NCBI GenBank assembly: GCA_019321725.1
Contig: CM033108.1
Coordinates: forward strand, 5,784,060 to 5,848,059
Direction of reading: 5' to 3'
Source of the DNA: Paulownia fortunei
Lineage: Eukaryota > Streptophyta > Magnoliopsida > Lamiales > Paulowniaceae
DNA: 64,000 nucleotides
Positions 1 to 12,650 of the stretch are shown here, in pieces. Every line of letters begins with the position of its first letter. Within the stretch, counting starts at the first letter, position 1. Both the position numbers and the translations under genes were made by a program. The notes under the pieces were generated by a model. The model was not told the DNA's origin and made no database searches. It saw nothing but the letters and a program-made list of their open reading frames with translations.

Positions 1-2649
1 AGCTATAGGGTTTCATGAAAATTTTGTTTCCTGTGATTATACATTTTTCAAAAAAGTTGATCTCAAACTAATATTGGTGCACTGAATTTGGATTCAATTG
101 CAATCGAATCTTGTAGATCATTCAAACTAGTGTTTTCATATAGGACGGGACCGACCGGTGTGGACACTAGTCTTGCTATGCTGTTAGTCAACAATTTAAT
201 TAATCGGATTGGTTCAGTCGTCGTTCCAAATGGTCTGATGAAAATTATTTATTTTATTGTATTATAAAAAATAGTAATATAATAATTTGATTGTTATGTA
301 TTATATTTTTACTGAAAAAATATTTAACAAAATTGAAAATTCAAATAATCTCATTAATATAACAAATTATCAAGTTTAAGGTTTTAAGCTTTTAAAAAAA
401 ATATATAAAAAAATAAAAATAAAAATAATTTTAAATTAATAGAATTGTAAAAATGGTTATTTAAGTTAATTGGATCGGATCAATTGGTCCAATTTTAAAA
501 ATATTGATTCAAAAACAAAGCTTTGTACTCCTAGAGTAAATCCTGGTTTTTTTTTTTGTTTTTTAACATAATTCAGACAGGAATATAAAATCGAGTTTGA
601 GGAATTCTTGTAAAAAAATTGTAATCATCATATCAAAAAATAATCATATGATACTGGTTCCTAGAATATATTTATTGAAAGAGATTAGTTGAATTATAGT
701 GAAAGGGCCATCATATAACTAATTATCTCGTGATATCAAAATTTGGCATCTGAATGAAAATTACTCTTTTTTCAAAAGGTCAAAAAAATTACAAGAAGAG
801 CAAATCTGGATCATTTAAACTGCTTCTGAATAATTTTTCGGTTTTCTTAAATTCTGTCGAATTAATTTTTTACAATTCGAGCTAATTCACAACCCATAAT
901 TATTTAAAGGGTAATTTACTAATTTACAGCAAGGTTTGCTGTAATTAATTACAATTAACGGTTTTGTTGTTTCCAAATTATATCTACATCTTATGATGTT
1001 TTGCGAAGATAAGAAACAGCAAGGAATCTACAAAAGGTTAAATTTATCCTTTCAAAATCTATGATTGAAAAAATTCAATAATCACATAAATAATTTAATA
1101 AGTAAATGGACTCTTTAACCCTTCACCATACTGGGGTCAATGTAATATTTTATCATCTTAAGGGGTATTGATGTAATATAAGTGTCCTAAATATTGCTCT
1201 CGCGAAAAAAATCATGTTTAATGTATCATCATTCATGGAAACCATGTAAATGTCACAACCAGATGTTCAAAAAATTAGCTGTATTTTTGCAAAAGTAATA
1301 AATCGACAGTCATGTCAAAAAAGCAAAAAAAATCATACATTCACACCCCTTATAAATTTTATAAATTACATTTACCTCCCTCTATCATGGTTAAACACTT
1401 ACATGTGAGCACTTTGGGCATTATCTCTACAAAAAATTGGTCAAAAACTTTTGCTGCGTGTAGGATATATTTTAAAAACCATTTGCCTTTTTGGCTGATA
1501 TCAGCAAGATTCTCACCCTTAGGGTGTAAATGTTGGACAAAGCAAAATATCAGGGATGCCAATGTAATTTTTCAAACAATGAGCATAATTTATAATTAGG
1601 CTAAATTTTAAGGGTGTAGCTGTAATTTAATCCTAATTTAAACTGACGTATTCAATTCCCAGATACTTTATTTGTTTCTTGGACTTGATCAAATTCAAGG
1701 TAGCTCATGTCTTGTCCTAACTTAAATACTTAATTCAAGTATGATCATGTGTCATAGGATTAAACCTAAGAATCACTCAAACAACATGATTAGTCATTAA
1801 ATCAAATTTTTTTTTTATCATCAAGATTGAAGGTGATACCTAGGGGCCAACACATTATATTAATGCCCAACTAGGATGGTAGCATATAGTAGTTGGGGTT
1901 TTGTAAATGATATATTCAGTATTTTGAGTCGGACATGCATTTTATTATATATTTATATACACATTTATGTATGTATGAAAAATGTATAGCGAGATGTCCA
2001 TTCAGTATACATTATACTGAATCGAATCTAACGTTTCTTGTACCAGTGGTTGCTTGTCATTTGATAGTTAGTTCTTTGGCATCTGTGACTGTAGACAGCC
2101 AATTACATTGAAATCCTTCATACCTTATTTTCCTAAAATGGTTTTACTTTTTAATGATTAATCAAACAACATAAAACTCAGTGATGTTCTTAGGAAGGGT
2201 CATGCTGAACAGGACAGTATTTATTTCCACACAGAGAGAGTCATCTGCAAACCATCAACATTTCTTATCCTGGTGCTCTTCACATGAAACTCAAACTGTG
2301 AAAACTTTGAAGTACATGGGGTCGATTATCCCCCGGTCCAAAAACAGAAATATCGATAGTGATCATGAAGTTAGCTTACTACCTTAGGAACACAGAGGGA
2401 AGTAAATGGAGATAATAGCTGCACTGAGAAAGAAAACAAAAGCAAATAAAGGGTGACATGGTACTCCTAAAGAAGAAGTTTATAACTGTTTGTTACTTTA
2501 GTTCTCAATTGTTGTTTTATTTTTCGTTATATTGTATCAGTTAAATCTCCATAAATGATTGATGGCGCGAGTTCATCAGCCTTGTCTACCAGAGATTAGC
2601 AGTCTGATATAATTAGTCTTCACAATGGTGTTGTAATCCCAACCTGTGG
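1..2649. other. Intergenic, no gene; family A MITE near the left edge
   Basis: Apart from the element at 131-517 I see no supported gene. From about 1040 to 1640 a loose phrase recurs in which a pyrimidine-rich stretch is followed by variants of TGTAATNT (for example AAGGGTGTAGCTGTAATTTAA), a pattern common in decayed plant retroelements. The short ORFs here lack codon structure or family motifs. Confidence 0.5.
131..517 (-). mobile_element. Small TIR element, family A copy 1
   Basis: The ends TGTTTTCATATAGG and (inverted) TGTTTTTGAATCAA form a short imperfect inverted repeat around an AT-rich core. Read on the minus strand it matches copies at 9477-9870 and 59661-60080, sharing blocks such as AGCAAGACTAGT, the ACCGGTCGG-like region and ATTTGAATTTTnnnTTTTGTTA. 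It has no coding capacity and looks like a MITE. Confidence 0.6.
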
Positions 2650-3845
2650 TTACAATGGTGGTCCATATAAGTCGTATTGAGACCATAGCACGTCGAGGGG
2701 GCATGGCTGGCCGGAGTCAAGCCTGAGCCAGGGCTTGCCACCTCCACTCCAATGCAGCAAGCTGACAGGACCAGGGTGTAACTCCCTACAACTACCATTC
2801 ACATTATCTCCACCTAGTCCATGCTGATTCCACCTATGCTCAATTGGCTGTATATTTCCAGCAAACACCAGAAGAAATGGGGGCAGTGATCCAAGCTCAT
2901 AAATCCTCTCATTTCTCTGTATTTCCATCCACATCTCAATCTTTTCTGTGTATTTAGACATTCTCCACTTATGCAAATCAATCACCATTACACCTGAAAA
3001 CAGGAAAATGTTCTTGTTAAAAGCTTTCGGCCCATACAACAGCACTACATTTCGATTACCCTTTCTCAGTCTTTATTCAAGTGAGTAAGCAATCAAGTTT
3101 AAACATTCTTTGTTCTTCAGTTTAATGAGGTACTGGGGAAAATGATTGACTTCTTACCTGTATTGAAGTAACAAGGCCTCCGGTTAGTGAACACCCCAGA
3201 AAATTGCTTTCTTGACCAAAACTTGGGAGTAAAATACTTGGTGAAGTTTGCGTGGCAGTACTCTGGGGAACCCACTGCTCTTGATTTCAGATCCGTGTTC
3301 CATAACTTGAATATGTCGTCTACTACGAGTACATCAGAGTCTGCATAAATGACTCTTTCAACACAAGGGTCAAGAAGATCAGCCAGATAGTTTCTTGCAT
3401 AGTTTAATGGTTGTTCCAGCCCCTGCCTTGCGGATGGAGATATCTTTCTTTTTACTATTTCCGGATTGAAGTAGTAAGCCCTGAATTTTAGAGATGGAAA
3501 GATGAATTTGATGAGGGGTTCATGATTGGCATCGGAGGAAATGAAATGGAGGAAAATGTTTTCAGGGCAATGGGAGTGTTGGAGGATGGAATGAACTGCT
3601 GCAACTGAGCCTCTGAGGAAATTCGTGTCGAGTGTCATGGCAATGTGGACTGTAGAGGGATCACAGACTGTTGTTTTGGAGTAACAGGTATCTGTGTTCC
3701 AAAAATCTTGGGACTTTTTGTAATGAAACTGGAGCACCGATGATCTTATAGCTTCTGCTGGAGGAAATGGTTTTGGAGATGGATATAGTAGAATGGTTGA
3801 GATCAATATTGCAACAAGTCTTGACATATTTGTCAATGAGAGCAT
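2650..3845 (-). CDS. Galacturonosyltransferase-like (GATL) protein, GT8 family
   Basis: Two exons, complement(join(2650..2993,3158..3845)), 344 codons including the stop, close to the usual GATL length of about 340-390. The donor reads CAG|GTAAGAA and the acceptor TTTTCAG|GTG; the 164-bp intron splits glycine codon 230. After a hydrophobic N-terminus (about residues 8-20, a probable signal anchor) comes the GT8 fold: VHIAMTLD near 66-73, the metal- and nucleotide-sugar-binding DSD in YADSDVL (169-171), [15 protein letters not shown] near 192-206, then HGLGGDNV and the C-terminal [17 protein letters not shown] block typical of GATLs. Family members act in the Golgi on cell-wall pectin or xylan; the substrate of this one is inferred only from the family. 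An AATAAA-like poly(A) signal lies at 2516-2521 on the complementary strand. The ATG at 3845 is used; a second in-frame ATG lies six codons later. Most GATL genes I know are intronless, so the intron is unusual. Confidence 0.9.
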
Positions 3846-5080
3846 CTCTGTGGAAGCTTGCTCTGCACCAATTTACCCTTTCATTTGAAATTTGCAAGAA
3901 TTCCCACCATTCAACAGAAGGAGGTAATATATTGGGACCGTCATACTTCTCACTTGAACTTGAACATTTTCATCTAGAGCACTCTCCCTCTCGTTCGAGT
4001 TTTTCTTTCTTATGCTTTGCTCTCTTATGTCCATCAGAGGGTTCTTGGGATTTTATCAATGTATGACTGAAAGGACCCCAAGTTAAATCCTACCTCAGGA
4101 GAACAGAAAAACTTTTCTGATTGTCCTCATTATGACATTATAGAATAGTCATTAGTTAAAGTGAGTGATTAACTGCTGCTTAGCTTCAAATGTTTGATAA
4201 CTAATCTTCACATAGTTTGACCATTTCTTCCTTTAGGCCTCGTCTGCATTAGAAAAATGTTGTTGTTTTGGTCTTCGTTTATCAACTACTTCTTACTTCA
4301 AGATTTTGAGATGTTCCTAAGATTTTCCCATTGTGGTTTATTGATCAATTCTTCTTTCACCAATAACAAAAAAAAAAAAAAAAAAAAAAGATAGTTTCTT
4401 TGTAAGTTGTACCTAACTTGTTTGACAGGAGTGGCTTCTGCTACGACACAACTTGATTTATTTCATTGTATCAGAAGCAGTTGCTTCAGGTTGTCTTCAA
4501 TGATTTGAACACAACTTCTGTAAGAAAAGACGAGGAAGGTAAGCATCGATTTCATATCCATGAAAGTCAAATGTGACTCCCAAATTACCAGTTTAGTTTG
4601 AATCTTTTTAACAAAATCAACCAGGAAATCCAAGATTTGGTAGATTGATAGAAGCAAAAGTATAGGCCTTGTACTGATACAGTGGTAAGATACATTTTCA
4701 AACCAGAGATTTTTAGGCATTCAATCAATCCAACTTATTGCTGATGATATGAAACAGATTGGGTTGTTATCCTTTTCTTGTATTTTCATTCTCATTCTTC
4801 ATTTTCATTTTTGTTTTGTGGGTGTGGTTTTTGTGTAAAGATAAAAATATATCTAGATGATTTGATTAAATTTTCGAATGAAAATGTTGTTGTTATGGAG
4901 TGTTACACATACGAAAAAATATGCGAAAATAATAATATATTTGATTATAATATTTACAAATGCACAATATAAATTTTAATAATACTATTTCGATTGAGCA
5001 CTAGTTAGTAGTGGGGCTCTTCAGTACCTTTATGTGTTAGTTGTTTGTAGATTTCAAGTTAGTTATATATGGCACAGAAA
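3846..5080. other. Upstream region of the GATL gene, otherwise empty
   Basis: It holds the presumed 5' leader and promoter of the GATL gene (no clear TATA box identified), an A tract at 4369-4389 and AT-rich spacer. No protein-coding or RNA gene is visible. Confidence 0.5.
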
Positions 5081-5089
5081 GAATTGGCA

Positions 5090-8000
5090 TTTAATATCAA
5101 CAAATATATTATGAATTTTTATTAAAAATTATGATAAAAAATTGATCAAAGAATATGAAAAAAGATATATAAGTGAAAAGAAAAATACGTATGTGAAAGA
5201 ATTGTTAGAGAGTAAAAATATTACTTATTTTAATATTATATATTTATGTATTGTATTTGTATTTATTTTTAAATTATGTAAGAATTAATTTATAATTATG
5301 ATATAACTGATGAATATTTAATAATAATTAATATTTTTACAAATTTTTAATTATATGATATGCAATTGATATTTATAAAAAAAATGTGATATAATTTTTA
5401 GGTTATAAAAGAACTTTATAAATATTGATTAAGATGAAGTATTGTTCGTCACTGTAATGCAGAAAAATACGTGTATTAAGAATTATTCATAAAATTCAAA
5501 ATATAAATGAAAAATAAGAATATTTTTCAAATATTGATACATACGGTATTATATTAAGGTTTTAATAAGAGTTGGTTTAGTTATTTTAATCATTACCATT
5601 TCAAATCACGTAGTGTAACAATGATTTTGCTTGAAATAAGAATGGCAAAATGAGACCCATTTTCACTTAAAATGGACAACCTAACAAGTTTTTTGACTTC
5701 TTGAAACAATAGGAGAAAAAAAAAAAGGCCCACTTAAGAATACAACCAAACAACCAAATTTTGTTCCATATTTAAATGCACAAGTTGCTTTATTCTCAGC
5801 AAATGTACCAAGGGAAGAAGCATTCTTACATTCAACTAATTATTGAATGTGACAGAGTTACTACTATGATGTCTGAAATCAATAATGTTTGAGCATCACT
5901 GCTTTTCTTGGATATCTCAAAGCAAATGGTTCTTGCTTGCACCCTTTTCCAAGTAAATTAAACAAGAGGGGAATCTCCTGCTCCCTAAAAAAATATATAG
6001 TAGGGCAAAATTTTATCTATATTTTATATATATGTATAAATATTATTTAATACTTATTAAAATAATATCAGACTCATTTATACGCAATATATTGAATATA
6101 ATTTTATTATAAAAAAATTATACTAAAAAATAATTTGGCCCTTAAAACTATTTTATTCCATTCATATCATTTATTCCTAATTATCATTCATGAGATTGAA
6201 ATCTAGTAAAAAATGATTCAATTCCTTTCTCATTGCTTATATATACCGAACATAGATTGTGTTATACTGGTTTTATTCTTTTTCCATCATCGTTCCATTC
6301 CTAAATTCAATGAATTCCTCCCTAATTTCATTTTTGTATGTCAATCACCCCTAAGTAATACATAATTAAATAGAACATAAGTCAATCATTAAATATTTAA
6401 AAGTGAATGGTTTTTTTACTAGTGTTTGTGTATGACATAAGGAATCACAGGTAATAACTAACAATAGTTTAATGGTAGCTATTCATTGAAACAGGATGAC
6501 TACATATGTTTGGAGAAAATAGGTAGCTCATAATGACGAGCCACCTCAACTATTTCATCATCCTCAATATGTATCTAATGAATTAGGTCTAGAAATATGT
6601 TTCTTCTCTCACATTCCAACATATGCTTGGTAATAACTGCTTGTCTGTATTGGTATAGTATTTTTTTGGGAATGATATGTGTAGTTTAAAAATTGATATT
6701 CGCATTCTATTTTAATTTTTTCTTTAAGTAATTATCTAAAATGTCCATTGAATTTGGGAGATCATAATTTTTATATTTTTTTTAATGATAAATATACCAT
6801 GTCATATTGCTTCATTCATTTCTATTAAAATACAAGCAAAGATAAAATGCCTAAAAGATTATGTGACAAAATAAATTTAATTCTATAATTTAGCATTGTT
6901 TAGTTCTTGTATAAATCAAAACACCACATCTTTTATTTAAAAAACAGTACTTTATTTTAAATATACTACTGTTGCATGATATTGTGTGGGTCCCAACCCG
7001 TGCCACCCCAAAAAAGCCGATGTAGGCACTTGAGGATTGCTAACCCCTTGGTATGACATAGAAAAGGGAAGAGATATGAGATCGCCACCACACACTTTGA
7101 GGGGAAAGTGAGAAACATGAATTACATTGCTTTAAATTCATGTTAATTCCATCTCTAAAATAATAAGTAAAAAAAGTGTATATATAATGTCCTATTATAT
7201 GTGATCTAATGAGAAAAAAAAAAAAATGACTCCAAAATAGGATAAATACATAGTCCCTATTCCCATTCTGGGGAGGGCTAACAAGAAGCTTGATACCTAT
7301 ATCTAGATTCCGAATCAAATTATGTTGGGCAAAGGTCATAAACACCCTGTCACCATGTCTGGGCTCCAACCATACTATTTATTACCATTATTCATTATTT
7401 TCGTACTTATCTAAATAATTAAAAAAAAAAAGACAAAAAAAGCAAAATAATATGTATGCATGTATGCTAATGCGAATGCAAACTAAACGCAAGTCTAATT
7501 ATTGTTGAGTTTGAAATTCTGAACAAACACTTGCGTACCTCATTTCTAGGAATCGAACTTTGCAGTTCGTGCTTGACTTTGGGACCAAGAGTACTAATAT
7601 GGGATAATAAAAAATGGATGAGTGTAAAATGCATGGACTTTCTCAATGGGATGTGGACTTTTTTGGTGGCTAGGAGGGTGGATGATATTGGGTATAGCGG
7701 AACTAATTAGGAATTCAAAATTTAATTTATTAAAAATATTTAAAAAATTATATTAATAAGATAATGATAAAAATAATAATAATGACAATAAAATATAAAA
7801 TTATATAGAGATTTTGACGTAGTTTGTCAAATTCGCCTACATTCATGAAAGTTCCTATTTTTCACTAATAGAGAATTTTCCACTACAAGAAAAATACACC
7901 CTTAAATTTTTTGCTCAAACTAAAAAATAAAAGACTTTTATACAACCACTCTAATAATTACCAAAAAAACACTCATCTAATCCCTTTGTATTGTCCAAGA

Positions 8001-9460
8001 GAAAAAATCTCAACTATTTTCTCACACCTATCACAATTTAACTTTCACAAATTGCTTTATCTAGATGTCGTCACTTGCTCTCTATTTTTTCTTTCTATCT
8101 TGTATCTAAACTATTTCTCTTGAATTGTTGTATTTGCTTAGTGTGTTTTTTGCAACTCCTCCTCAAGCCTTTTTATAGATAAGAGAATGGAACAATTGTT
8201 TGGCCCTTTGCCAAATATTAAAAAATGAGGTTAGGAGTTTTCATTTCACATTCCTCCTTTTGACCCCCTTTTCTTTTCTTTTCTTTTTTTTATTTGTGGG
8301 GAAGTACCTAACAGATGAAACCCTAGAATGAAACTGTGAAAACCCTATAGAGTGGTCTGTCCTTTAATGGGCAGACAACTAATTTCCCATAACACTGCGT
8401 ATCTTTGGTGAGATTCACTATGATTTTGTCTTATCCCTTGGTGGGCAAACGGCTAATTCCCCATGAGTTTGCTTATCCCTTAGTGCGGACAACTATTTTC
8501 CCTATGATTTTGATTATTACTTGGCAGGTGGACATCAACTTCCCTGTGCTTTTGCTTATCTCTTAGCAGACGAACAACTACTTCTCCATGATTTTGCTTA
8601 TTTCTTGGCAGACGGACATCTATTTTCCTAAGATTTTGCTTATCGTTTGGTGCACAGACAACTAATTTCCTATCATTTTACTGGTTTGATTTGTGTTGTG
8701 AATGTGTGTAGAATTTGAGTTTGGAAATGAAAGAGTGTATAAATATGAGAAGGACTTAGACTTAAGGATTCACCAAGAGTACGAGAAATTATATTTGGAA
8801 TACATGTGGAAATGTATGTGAGATAGTACTCACACGTGTGTGCAATACATGAAGGTGGTGTTTGAAATTGTGAGTCGAAATAAACATCTATAAGATGAGG
8901 GTTCTAAATCCAAAAGATGCAGACATGCAAGTCATACAAATGATGCATGATAAGAGAGGTATTTATGGAATGTGATGATCATTAGGACGTGCTAGTCCAA
9001 GAATACAAGCATGCAAATGGATGCTAATGCATGTGGTGCAAAAACGCATGAAAATGCCTAACTGTGGAAAAATGGTACATGGAGATACTCAAGTGTCAGT
9101 AATGTGAAGTGTTTGTGAAAATGTTTATGAAAGACGTGTGAAAAATGTTAAGTGTGTGAAAATTGTATGTTTGTCAAAATGATCCATTTGTATATCAAGG
9201 TGCATATGAAGTGACTAAAATGCCTATGAGGGGTTAAAATACAGAAAGATAATAATAATAACAAAATACCCCATTGGGCTAGGAATTCATGATTGTGTTA
9301 GAAAATGCATTTTTTAGAAATGAAGATGCATGAAAATAACCAAAATTCCCTTGCTATGCTAAAATAATTGAGAATGTAGAAATGGCCATTGTGTCCTTTT
9401 TGGGCCCAATGAGTAATGTATATAAATGTCTAAAATCCTCATTAGGGCAAGAAAGTATGA
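5090..9460 (+). repeat. Tandem segmental duplication I, copy 1
   Basis: Several blocks recur in the same order in 9970-12650: GAATTGTTAGAGAG (5209 and 10040), the ATAATGTTTGAGCATCACT block (5880 and 10208), GTGAGAA...CATCTCTAAAATnATAAGTAAAA (7100 and 10610), GCAAGTCTAATTATTGTTGAGTT (7491 and 10993), the 56-bp minisatellite and TAT(T/A)GGAATGTGATGATnATTAG (8960 and 12245). The copy is longer than copy 2 and includes a CACTACAAGAAAAAT sequence at 7881. No gene is present. Confidence 0.75.
8345..8690 (+). repeat. Minisatellite, unit about 56 bp
   Basis: Degenerate head-to-tail units built on TTGCTTATCCCTTGG, a GGCAGACAACTA-like core and CCCATGATTTTG; about six units. Shorter runs of the same unit occur at 11255-11400 and 11860-12060 in the second segmental copy. 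The units do not form an open frame. Confidence 0.75.
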
Positions 9461-9476
9461 ATGATAATGGGGCCGT

Positions 9477-9870
9477 TGTTTTGAAAATCGAATCAGATCA
9501 ATCGATTCAATCGAAAATTGAAGGTCAGTCCGGTGAAGTTAAGGGTATAAAACTAGAAATCAGGTTTGATCGGTTTTAATTTTTTTTTAATTTTTTTAAA
9601 AATTTAAATTTGATATTTTGTTATATTTATATGGTTATTTGAATTTTGTGTTTTGTTAGATATTTTTTTAGGAAGTTATTTATCTTTTTTTTTATATTTA
9701 AAATATATTACATAACAATTAATCTATTATATTATCATTTTATATAATATAATAAAAAAGTATAATCAATTTTTATTATACCAGTTCGGCCGCCGGTTAG
9801 ATCCTTCTGACCGGTTGAACCGTTAATTCTTAGCAAGACTAGTTTGATCACCAATCCGGTTATAAAAATA
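9477..9870 (+). mobile_element. Small TIR element, family A copy 2
   Basis: AT-rich core with GC-richer ends containing GATCAATCGATTCAATCG on the left and CCGCCGGTTAGATCC and AGCAAGACTAGTTTGATC on the right. It is homologous to family A copies 1 and 3; its termini (TGTTTTGAAAA, inverted TATTTTTATAA) are eroded. It sits at the junction of the two segmental copies. Confidence 0.6.
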
Positions 9871-9969
9871 CTGAATAGAGTGGGTTCAAACTCAAATTTT
9901 TAATGAACTTATCGCCAGGATGGGTCCAAACCCGATCAAAGGATCTCAAGACGGGTAACGAGTCTATTT

Positions 9970-12650
9970 TGAATATGAAAAATCAATCAAAAAATGCATA
10001 AAAAAATTATATACAAAGGAAAACGAATATGAATGTGAAGAATTGTTAGAGAGCAAGAATACAAGTTATTTTGACATTACATATATATGCATTATAATTG
10101 TACTTATTTTTAAATTATGCAATAAATATTTTATATGTGTCATCAGATTATTTAATTTATAATTATAATATAACTTATTGATAAATATTTAACAATACAT
10201 AATATCAATAATGTTTGAGCATCACTACCCAATCAGCTATTCTGGATGCTTTTCTTGAATATCTCAAGGCAAAAGTTCTTGCTTACACCCTTTTCCAAGC
10301 AAATTAAACAAGAAAGTTATACATGGTAAAAATTTTAAAATTTCTTAAGTAACAAATAATTAAATGTTCCATTGAGGGGAATCTCCTAGAGCCCGTTTGG
10401 TTTCATTTTTATAAGGATATTTTTTTCATTTTGTACTATTTAAAAACTCTAAATATGAATTTGCTTACAACCATTTTCATTAGAAATATAATTTATTTTT
10501 ATTTTCAAACCTTTTAATATTTTATGTATTTTCATGCACATATCAAACTTATTTTCATACAATTTATGCCTTTTAATAAAAAAATGAGAGTCGATCTCAC
10601 CTTGGATGGGAAAGTGAGAATCTGAATTCCATTTGCTTTCAATAAATGTTCATTACATCTCTAAAATGATAAGTAAAAATATAAAAACACATTGGTAATA
10701 TCCTAATACATGTGATCTAGTGGAAAATAAAAGGCTACCAAATAGAAAAATACATAACCTCTATACCCCATATAGAGGAGGATTAACAATAAGTCTACTA
10801 CTACCTGAGATCTAGATGGGAAGCCAAGTTACAACGAGGGGAATGTGTTGTGCACCCTGTCGCCTCATTGTTGGTCCCCAATCGTACCACTTATTATTAT
10901 CATTCATCAACTTTGTACTTAAAAAAAAAGATAGACAAAAAACACGAAAGTTCAAAATAATATATATGAATATATGCCAATACAAATGCAAATGCAAGTC
11001 TAATTATTGTTGAGTTCGATTTCGGATGGAAGGCCTACATGTCTTCTTTCAAGGAATTAGAATTTTGTAGTTAGAATGCCTGACTTTGGGACCCAGATCT
11101 ATTAATGTGGGATAATCATGAATGGAGTGGGGGCAAAATAGATGGACTATCCCGATATTATTGAGTGTGGATGTTTTGGTAGAGAAGACCCCAAGAATAA
11201 AAACGTACTGACCTTTTTGGTAACGAGGAAGACTGCGAAAATACCAAAGAGTGACTTTTTCCTTGGTGGGCTAACAACTAATCATTATCACATTGCTTAT
11301 CCCTTGATGGGTTGACAATTAACTCCCAGTGACTTTACTTATCCCTTGGCACACGATTATAATTCATTGCGACTTTGCATATCCCTTGGAGGGCATTTCA
11401 CACTCCAGGGCCGTAGGGTGGGGGCTTGAAATGAGTCTCTTGATAACGAGTTCTACTTGCAACTACTTTGTACTCATTCTCGTTTTGTGAAAATAATTAA
11501 TCTAAGTTGCTATAGAAATCTATTGTTCTTTATTAAAGTTTCATTCAACTAATGTGTGATATCACAATCACTCCTCTTGGACATGCAATGTTCTTTCCAC
11601 ATCTCCATTACACATGTGGTTGGCTCTCCGGTATCCATAGTACGCCCAAGGTTGGCTTAATACCATTCTTACGCTTCTGGCCTATAGGGTGGGGGGATCG
11701 AAAGCAAGAACCGACATAACGGACACTACTAGCAACTAATTTGCACTCATCTTCGTTTCATAAAAATAATTAATCTAAATTGTTAGATTAGTTTGTTGCA
11801 CTCAAATTATAAACTATTCAAATTTTTTTCACATAACCAATGTGGGAATACCACAGTGTGGACAACTAATTCCCTATGATTTTGTTTATCATTTGACAGG
11901 TAGACATCTACTTCTCCATGATTTTGCATATCCCTTAATATATGAAAATCTATTTCCCTACGATATTGCTTACCTATTAGCGCACAAATAATTAATTCCT
12001 TATTCGATAATTAATTTTTTGATGATTTTGCTTATCATTAGCGGGTAGATATCTAATTCTGGATGAATTTACTAGATTGATTCTCGAGGAATTACATGTG
12101 GAATGTGTGTGGAAATGTGTGTGCAATGTATGAAAATGGTGTTTAGACTTGTGAGTCGGAATAAACATTAATATAGGGAGAGCCCCAAATCCAGGGATGC
12201 AAGCATGCAAGTCATACAACCGATGCATCATAAGATAGGTATTTATGGAATGTGATGATAATTAGCATATGGTGCAAAAATGCATAAAAATGTCTGAATG
12301 TGGAAAAATGGCTAGTAGAGATGCTTAAGTACCATGATGTGTGCATAAAGATTTGTGAAAATATTTAAGTATGATAGTATGTGAAAAAATTGCCCTTTGG
12401 GCGGCCAAACTACATAATTATGCATGAAAATACCTAATGTATCCTTCCTTAGGGTAAAAAATGCTCAATATTTTCAAAACATACCTTGGTGGTTCAAAGT
12501 ATGGGAAGTAATTATAAATTTCCGGAATGTCCGTCCTAGAGCGAATATACAAGTGACGCATAGAAATTCGATATGCCCCTATTTGGGGTCCAAAATGTTG
12601 TTGACCCTATAAAATATCCAAAATGCCCCTACTTGGGTTAAGCTTAATGA
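9970..12650 (+). repeat. Tandem segmental duplication I, copy 2
   Basis: Collinear with 5090-9460 but shorter. It additionally holds an internal direct repeat (11400-11600 and 11678-11870) around AAAATAATTAATCTAA. Divergence is high (many indels), so the duplication is old. It contains no gene. Confidence 0.75.

Noticed and set aside
1312..1599. 95-codon ORF in the left intergenic region
   Set aside because: It lies in phrase-like repetitive sequence, an equally long ORF overlaps on the other strand, and no family motifs are seen.
8345..8690. Tandem repeats as a CRISPR array
   Set aside because: The units are degenerate and directly adjacent with no unique spacers, and the DNA is from a plant.
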